DNA of 21,402 bases from a virus. The notes under the pieces are model-generated. The model saw only the letters and a list, made by a program, of their open reading frames with translations, was not told the DNA's origin and did not search any database. How positions within the stretch are numbered: position 1 is the stretch's first letter; each line of letters starts with the position of its first letter. Positions 18,295 to 21,402 of this stretch are shown here, one piece after another. Made by a program: the position numbers and the translations under genes. Where the stretch lies: IMG/VR virus record IMGVR_UViG_3300009616_000304, positions 1 through 21,402 of that record; one strand, 5' to 3'.

Positions 18295-18944
18295 GACTGC
18301 GCGCAGGCAGCGCCGTCGGCGCAGGAGGCGTCAAGGGCGGTGCCCAGCATCCCGATGAGACGGTCGTAATTCTGCTCCCACTGCGTGTCCCAGGCGGCGT
18401 CCTGGGGGTACAGGCTGGCGTCGTTCTCGTGGCTGGCCAGGGCTTGGGTGACCCACCCGGCCGCCTCGGCGATGTCAGTCCGGGTCGGGTACTGCCCGCT
18501 CTGGCAGGCGGTGGCGATCCAGCCCGCCAGGGTCGTCCAGTCGGACGCCTCCTGGCGGTAGTAGGGGATGTCGGAGAGTGGGTAGCGGGTGTCGGTGCCC
18601 GCCTGCAGCGCGGCCGCCTCGGCGCTGTCCAGGCTGGCGTCCTGGCCGAGGGTCGCGGCCGCCCAGGAGCAGTCCGCCGCCGTCCAGGCGACGCTCATCA
18701 CGGGCGTGGCGGAGGGGCTGAGCGGGGTGAGCGATGGCGCCGTCGCGATGGAGGATGCCCCCCCCGTCGGGGCGATCAGTTGCGGCGCGGCGGGCGCCTG
18801 GGCGGGCGTCGGTGTGGCGCTGGGGCTGCTCAGGACGGGCAGCGGCCCGGTGTAGAAGGGTTGGAAGGGCGGGTGGCCGCCCACGAGGTTGAAGCCCGCC
18901 AGGGCGAGCCCGGCGAGGACGAGTCCGGTGAGGATCTTGAACAT
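18291..18944 (-). CDS. secreted or anchored protein with Pro/Ser/Thr linker
   Basis: A 217-aa protein starting at ATG 18944 with GGCACCGAG just upstream; the longer frame is a shadow. Residues ~4-22 are a signal or membrane helix (ILTGLVLAGLALAGFNLVGG); there is no lipobox Cys. Residues ~35-85 are a Pro/Ser/Ala/Thr-rich linker; ~85-217 form a helical domain rich in Trp, Asp and Ala with four Cys (DCSWAAA, TACQSG, SCADGAAC). It is probably extracytoplasmic. No family is recognised. Confidence 0.65.
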   Translation of the reverse strand: MFKILTGLVLAGLALAGFNLVGGHPPFQPFYTGPLPVLSSPSATPTPAQAPAAPQLIAPTGGASSIATAPSLTPLSPSATPVMSVAWTAADCSWAAATLGQDASLDSAEAAALQAGTDTRYPLSDIPYYRQEASDWTTLAGWIATACQSGQYPTRTDIAEAAGWVTQALASHENDASLYPQDAAWDTQWEQNYDRLIGMLGTALDASCADGAACAQS

Positions 18945-18955
18945 CTCGGTGCCTT

Positions 18956-19069
18956 TCAGTGGTGGTGGGCCAAGCGCCGATCCAGCACGGCGAGGGCCGT
19001 GATGAGGGCGGCGGCGAGCCCGACGGTGGTGACGATGAGGACGGCGGCGGCACTGACCAGGGCGGTCAT
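18956..19069 (-). CDS. 37-aa single-pass membrane peptide
   Basis: A tiny ORF overlapping the upstream stop by ATGA and ending 11 nt before the next start. It is one hydrophobic helix (VLIVTTVGLAAALITALAVL) with a C-terminal DRRLAHHH tail, so N-terminus out and C-terminus in by the inside-positive rule. Its size fits a small holin-like or regulatory membrane peptide; nothing further can be said. Confidence 0.55.
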   Translation of the reverse strand: MTALVSAAAVLIVTTVGLAAALITALAVLDRRLAHHH

Positions 19070-19425
19070 GGCAGCCTCTCCGCCGGGAGCTTCGCGATGA
19101 CGGCCTCGGCGAGGTCGGAGGCGGTCTGGGGGTGGTCGGGGAGCAGATCCAGGGCCACGCCTCGGCAGGCGGTGGGGATGATGAGGGGGCGCTCCAGGAG
19201 CACCCCCCGGCGGCGCCCTGGCGTCGACGCGCTGGGACGGAGCACCCCGTACACGATGGCCCCGTCACCGTCCACCCGCTGGCGCACGGTGAGGGTGGCC
19301 GTCTGGTCGCCGACATCGACGGCGGAACCGGCCAGGATCGGCCAGATCGCCCTCACGATGCGGATCGGCGGCCGCGAGGTCAGGGTGATGGTGAAGTCGG
19401 GCTCATCCACGGCGACATCGCTCAT
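19066..19425 (-). CDS. unrecognised soluble protein
   Basis: A 119-aa protein. ATG 19425 overlaps the upstream stop by ATGA. The first 60 residues are strand-rich (DFTITLTSRPPIRIVRAIWPILAGS...QTATLTVRQRVDGDGAIVYGVL); the end is a helix (ASDLAEAVIAKLPAERL). The 'a.wp.la......d....' opening resembles small phage proteins of unknown function, but this is weak. Its neighbours are a zinc-knuckle protein and a membrane peptide. Confidence 0.6.
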   Translation of the reverse strand: MSDVAVDEPDFTITLTSRPPIRIVRAIWPILAGSAVDVGDQTATLTVRQRVDGDGAIVYGVLRPSASTPGRRRGVLLERPLIIPTACRGVALDLLPDHPQTASDLAEAVIAKLPAERLP

Positions 19426-19589
19426 GAGCGAGCCCTCCGCTGCGGGTCGGGGCGGCCACAGGCGGGGCAGCGGCCCCGTAGGACCACCACCCCGCACGGG
19501 CAGACACGTCGGGTGCGCTCGCGCTCCGCGCGCTCGCAGAGCGCGATGATCCGGTCACGGTTGGCCATAGCCTCGGCGCGGGTGCTCAT
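19422..19589 (-). CDS. 55-aa zinc-ribbon protein
   Basis: A short ORF with 4-nt ATGA overlaps at both ends. The N-terminal helix (RAEAMANRDRIIALCERAERERTRR) leads into CPCG...CPAC, a compact one-zinc ribbon, then a basic tail. The perfect overlaps at both ends are the best evidence that it is translated. The function is unknown; a nucleic-acid or adaptor role is likely given its charge. Confidence 0.7.
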   Translation of the reverse strand: MSTRAEAMANRDRIIALCERAERERTRRVCPCGVVVLRGRCPACGRPDPQRRARS

Positions 19590-20161
19590 AGGGACTCCCA
19601 GCCGACGCCCATGGTCCAGACCAGGCAGGGCGCAGGATACTTGCGGTCGAGCGTCTCAAGGGCGGTATCGCGCGAAGCCTTGACGACTCGGAAGGCACCG
19701 CCTGGGTAGACACTCTCGCCGGGGGCGAGGAAGGGTGTGGAACCTCGCTTCACGAGACGGTCGAGGCGTTGGCGCAACTGCTGCTCCTCCACCAACATGA
19801 GGGCGACCGTCTCCTCCCGGCTCGCCTGGAGCGTCTCATCGGAGATGCTCTCGCCGATCAGCCGTGCCAGGGAAGCGAGGGGTACAGCAGCGACGAAGGC
19901 CCCCCACGCCTTGGGGACGATCCTGAACGGATCCCCGAGATAGTCGATGTGAACCCGGATCATGCCCCCGTCGCCAGCATCCTCGATGCTGCCGACCACC
20001 GTGCCCTTCCAGGCCAGGGTGGCGCGGTACGCGATCCCTTCATGAGTCCGGTGCCCACTGTAGGAGGTGACGATCCAGTCCCGGTTGGGTGCCTCGAGCA
20101 GGCTGGCGGGGAGCGTGATGCTGGCGACCACGGCCACCGGGACCTTGGATGTGCGGGCCAT
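19586..20161 (-). CDS. first gene of the minus-strand operon, unrecognised
   Basis: A 191-aa soluble protein. ATG 20161 has a strong GAGGAGAT 6 nt upstream, unlike most genes in the operon, as expected of the leading gene. The N-terminal domain has strands (VAVVASITLP, WIVTSYSGHRTHEGIAYRATLAWKGTVVGSIEDAGDGGMIRVHI); the middle is a helix (EETVALMLVEEQQLRQRLDRLVKRG). The motif 'y..A.l...g..vG.v.d.G.GG' resembles a family of phage early proteins of unknown function. It lies divergently from the regulator gene at 20282. Confidence 0.7.
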   Translation of the reverse strand: MARTSKVPVAVVASITLPASLLEAPNRDWIVTSYSGHRTHEGIAYRATLAWKGTVVGSIEDAGDGGMIRVHIDYLGDPFRIVPKAWGAFVAAVPLASLARLIGESISDETLQASREETVALMLVEEQQLRQRLDRLVKRGSTPFLAPGESVYPGGAFRVVKASRDTALETLDRKYPAPCLVWTMGVGWESL

Positions 20162-20210
20162 CTGGATCTCCTCTGCGCCGTATTGGGGGCTGGCGCGTAC
20201 CCCATCTGTC

Positions 20211-20275
20211 TGTCATCTGACATTCTCCTCCCCGGACTGGGTGACTGTCAAGTGGCAGCGGGGTCGCGATATGAT
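20211..20275 (+). promoter_or_regulatory. divergent control region with operator-like repeats and -10 box
   Basis: TGTCA-TC-TGACA (20211-20222) and TGAC-T-GTCA (20242-20250) are inverted repeats built from GTCA/TGAC half-sites. TATGAT (20270-20275) is a good -10 ending 6 nt before ATG 20282, so the regulator mRNA would be leaderless; the second repeat covers its -35 position. The region also drives the minus operon on the other side. Autoregulation by the 20282 protein is a natural guess. Confidence 0.5.
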
Positions 20276-20281
20276 GGCGGC

Positions 20282-20506
20282 ATGGAGGCCACCGCCAACC
20301 GGCTGCGGGCGCTCCGCATGGCTCGGGGCTGGACGATCCTGGAGCTGGCCCGGCGCTCCGGCGTGGACGACTCCATCATCGGCCGCTGGGAGCGGGGCAA
20401 GCGCCAGCCCCTGGTGGCCTCGGCGCTCGCCGTGGCCCGCGCCCTGGGGGTGCCCCTCGAGGAGATCCTGCCCGCCGGCGTGGCCGTAGGCGCGGATGGA
20501 GGATGA
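20282..20506 (+). CDS. XRE/Cro-type helix-turn-helix regulator
   Basis: A 74-aa protein that is almost nothing but a Cro/C1 domain. Residues ~5-62 read NRLRALRMARGWTILELARRSGVDDSIIGRWERGKRQP...ALAVARALGVPLEEIL, with the helix-turn-helix at ~18-38 and the W-E-x-G-x-x-x-P element of the family. Small stand-alone XRE proteins act as phage or restriction-modification controllers. It overlaps the start of a cytosine methyltransferase fragment by 11 nt, an arrangement like a C-protein or regulator next to a methylase. It is probably transcribed from TATGAT at 20270. Confidence 0.88.
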   Translation: MEATANRLRALRMARGWTILELARRSGVDDSIIGRWERGKRQPLVASALAVARALGVPLEEILPAGVAVGADGG

Positions 20507-20672
20507 CACCTTCGTCTCGGTGTTCTCCGGGATCGGGGGCTTCGACCTCCCGCTCGAGCGCCTGGGCTGGCACTGCGTCGCCCAGGTGGAGATCGACCCC
20601 CAGGCCCGGGCGGTGCTCGAGCGCCACTTCCCCGATGTCCCCCGCCACGGGGATGTGAGGGGTGTCCACGCA
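20496..20672 (+). pseudogene. truncated DNA (cytosine-5) methyltransferase
   Basis: Only the first ~58 residues of a C5 methylase are present: motif I FVSVFSGIGGFDLPLERLGW, then VEIDPQARAVLERHFPDVPRHGDVRGVHAA. The PCQ catalytic motif and everything after it are missing; the frame continues into unrelated sequence to a stop at 20807. It is related to, but clearly different from, the intact methylase at 11157, so it is not a copy of it. The break lies near 20672, next to a GGTCA-GTT-TGACC inverted repeat that may mark the end of an inserted or deleted element. Confidence 0.8.
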
Positions 20673-20690
20673 GCCAGACGGTGGGTAGTG

Positions 20691-20703
20691 GGTCAGTTTG
20701 ACC
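20691..20703. repeat. inverted repeat at the methyltransferase breakpoint
   Basis: GGTCA-GTT-TGACC is a perfect 5-bp inverted repeat within GTGGGTCAGTTTGACC. The wording resembles the internal terminal repeats of IS21-family ends, but no full end is visible, so this is a weak suggestion. It could also be another operator-like site. Confidence 0.35.
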
Positions 20704-20758
20704 TAGGCGGTCGCCAAATGACATACCAGACGGGCAAGCGCCGCCGCATCATCCGTTC

Positions 20759-21256
20759 GTGGCTGAGTGGCGGCGGGCCTGGATCGGGGTCGGGACCGCG
20801 CTCGTGACGGCCGGAGTAACGCTTCTTGCCGCCGTGGGACCGCTCCTCTTGACAGGCGCGATCCATGCGCCGCTGTGGCTCGCTGCCTTGGAGCCAGCCA
20901 TCGCCTCCCTGGCCTTCGGATTCGGGCTCTACTGCCTCGTAGCTGGGGCTACGGGAGGGTGGCTGCCCGGCAGGAAGCGGCAACGAGAGCGGGAAAGGCT
21001 CCTTGAGCGTGAGAAAGAGACCCACGAGCGCAGCAGCCGTGCCAGCGAGCGGGCGTTTACACGTGACCGCACCGAAGAGCTGGCGGAAGCGGTGAACAAA
21101 CTGGCAGACGCTGTGCTGAAGAGCCAGGGTTTGGAGCCGCCTACCCGAGCAGCGCGACGATCTCCTCGATCTTCCAAACGTGGTCAGCCACCCCGGCCGC
21201 CATCGCAGGAGTCCGGGGAAACTGGTCGAGCCCTGCATCCTCGCCGGGACCAGTGA
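20759..21256 (+). CDS. membrane protein with coiled-coil tail, chimeric C-terminus
   Basis: A 165-aa open frame starting at GTG 20759. Two transmembrane helices (~8-32 and ~38-63) are followed by a basic loop and a long charged coiled coil (KRQRERERLLEREKETHERSSRASERAF...ELAEAVNKLADAVL). The plan resembles small phage-encoded membrane/coiled-coil proteins. The last ~38 residues are Arg/Pro/Ser-rich and are antisense to a transposase remnant (21141-21218), so the true C-terminus was probably replaced by insertion of that sequence. Confidence 0.55.
   Translation: MAEWRRAWIGVGTALVTAGVTLLAAVGPLLLTGAIHAPLWLAALEPAIASLAFGFGLYCLVAGATGGWLPGRKRQRERERLLEREKETHERSSRASERAFTRDRTEELAEAVNKLADAVLKSQGLEPPTRAARRSPRSSKRGQPPRPPSQESGETGRALHPRRDQ
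21141..21218 (-). pseudogene. transposase C-terminal remnant
   Basis: The minus strand encodes PRTPAMAAGVADHVWKIEEI and VALLG before a stop. TPAMAAG..DHVW..EE is a familiar C-terminal phrase of DDE transposases of IS1/IS3-like elements. Only ~26 residues remain; the rest of the gene and the element ends are gone. It abuts the methylase fragment that follows. Confidence 0.65.
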
Positions 21257-21402
21257 GCGTGGATGCTGCCCGGTGTGCGGGGCATCCTGGGAACGGGTGA
21301 TTGAGGGTACGGTCGCACGTCCCGGGGTTGGGGGTGGCTGCGGTTGGGGCGGGCAGACCGACCCATCCGTCTCCGCGCGAACGCACCGCCTGACCATGCG
21401 AG
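21213..21402 (+). pseudogene. fragment of an N4/N6 amino DNA methyltransferase
   Basis: The plus frame reads GKLVEPCILAGTSERGCCPV and then CGASWERVIEG and on to the window end. 'P..LvepCIlAGtSe.G.Cp.CGapWeRv.e' is the zinc-knuckle insert characteristic of many phage adenine/N4-cytosine methylases, usually followed later by the SAM-binding DPFxGSG motif, which would lie beyond the window. The 5' part, including the DPPY-type motif, is absent, cut at about 21213 by the transposase remnant. The gene may continue past the end, so 'fragment' refers to its missing front. Confidence 0.65.

Noticed and set aside
18429-19100. Plus-strand open frame of 223 codons
   Set aside because: Composed almost only of Gly/Arg/Ala and antisense to the 18291 secreted protein, which has a clear signal helix.
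20719-20807. Short ORF MTYQTGKRRRIIRSW between the methylase break and the 20759 gene
   Set aside because: It is only the out-of-frame tail of the broken methylase frame, overlaps the next gene and has no ribosome site; too little to support a gene.

Overview
The window is a very GC-rich (roughly 70% by eye), densely packed segment that reads like part of a virus or prophage, or another phage-like mobile element. Its high-GC bacterial host cannot be named from sequence alone. Signs of a viral element are the tiny overlapping genes (ATGA, GTGA and TGATG overlaps throughout), a lone CCA-bearing tRNA-Pro, an ASCH-domain protein, a C5 cytosine methyltransferase and many unrecognised small proteins. 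I recognise no terminase, portal, capsid, tail, integrase or polymerase gene. Several promoter-like -10 boxes sit only 6-8 nt before start codons, which suggests leaderless mRNAs. Thr/Pro-rich extracellular linkers (TPTP) occur in some predicted proteins; such linkers are common in Chloroflexota, but this is only a hint.

Layout. (1) Positions 1-9429, plus strand: a partial nucleotide-sugar epimerase, then about 16 genes rich in membrane segments. They include a 414-aa Cys-rich anchored protein, small membrane proteins, a circularly permuted NlpC/P60-like hydrolase, tRNA-Pro(CGG), a MoxR/RuvB-like AAA+ ATPase, a small HExxH protein and a 39-aa His/Lys/Arg peptide. This could be a structural/lysis module of an unfamiliar virus. 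(2) Positions 9426-9444: a perfect hairpin whose two arms contain the stop codons of the two converging gene sets. (3) Positions 20161-9441, minus strand: about 30 small overlapping genes. They include many small Cys-pair (zinc-ribbon-like) proteins, membrane-anchored Pro/Thr-rich proteins, an ASCH protein and the methyltransferase. In the distal part (about 14.0 to 10.3 kb) a short sequence, AGCAGAGATTCCCATG or a variant, recurs at gene boundaries. It encodes the C-terminus of one gene and runs into the start of the next. (4) Positions 20162-20281: a divergent control region with GTCA/TGAC inverted repeats. (5) Positions 20282-21402, plus strand: an XRE-type regulator, a broken second methyltransferase, a membrane/coiled-coil ORF, a transposase remnant and an amino-methyltransferase fragment, which together form a recombination scar.

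The most notable observations are the start-associated junction repeat with its frame slips and fused ORFs, and a 14-residue C-terminal tail shared by two adjacent, otherwise unrelated proteins. That tail is conserved in protein but not in codons.
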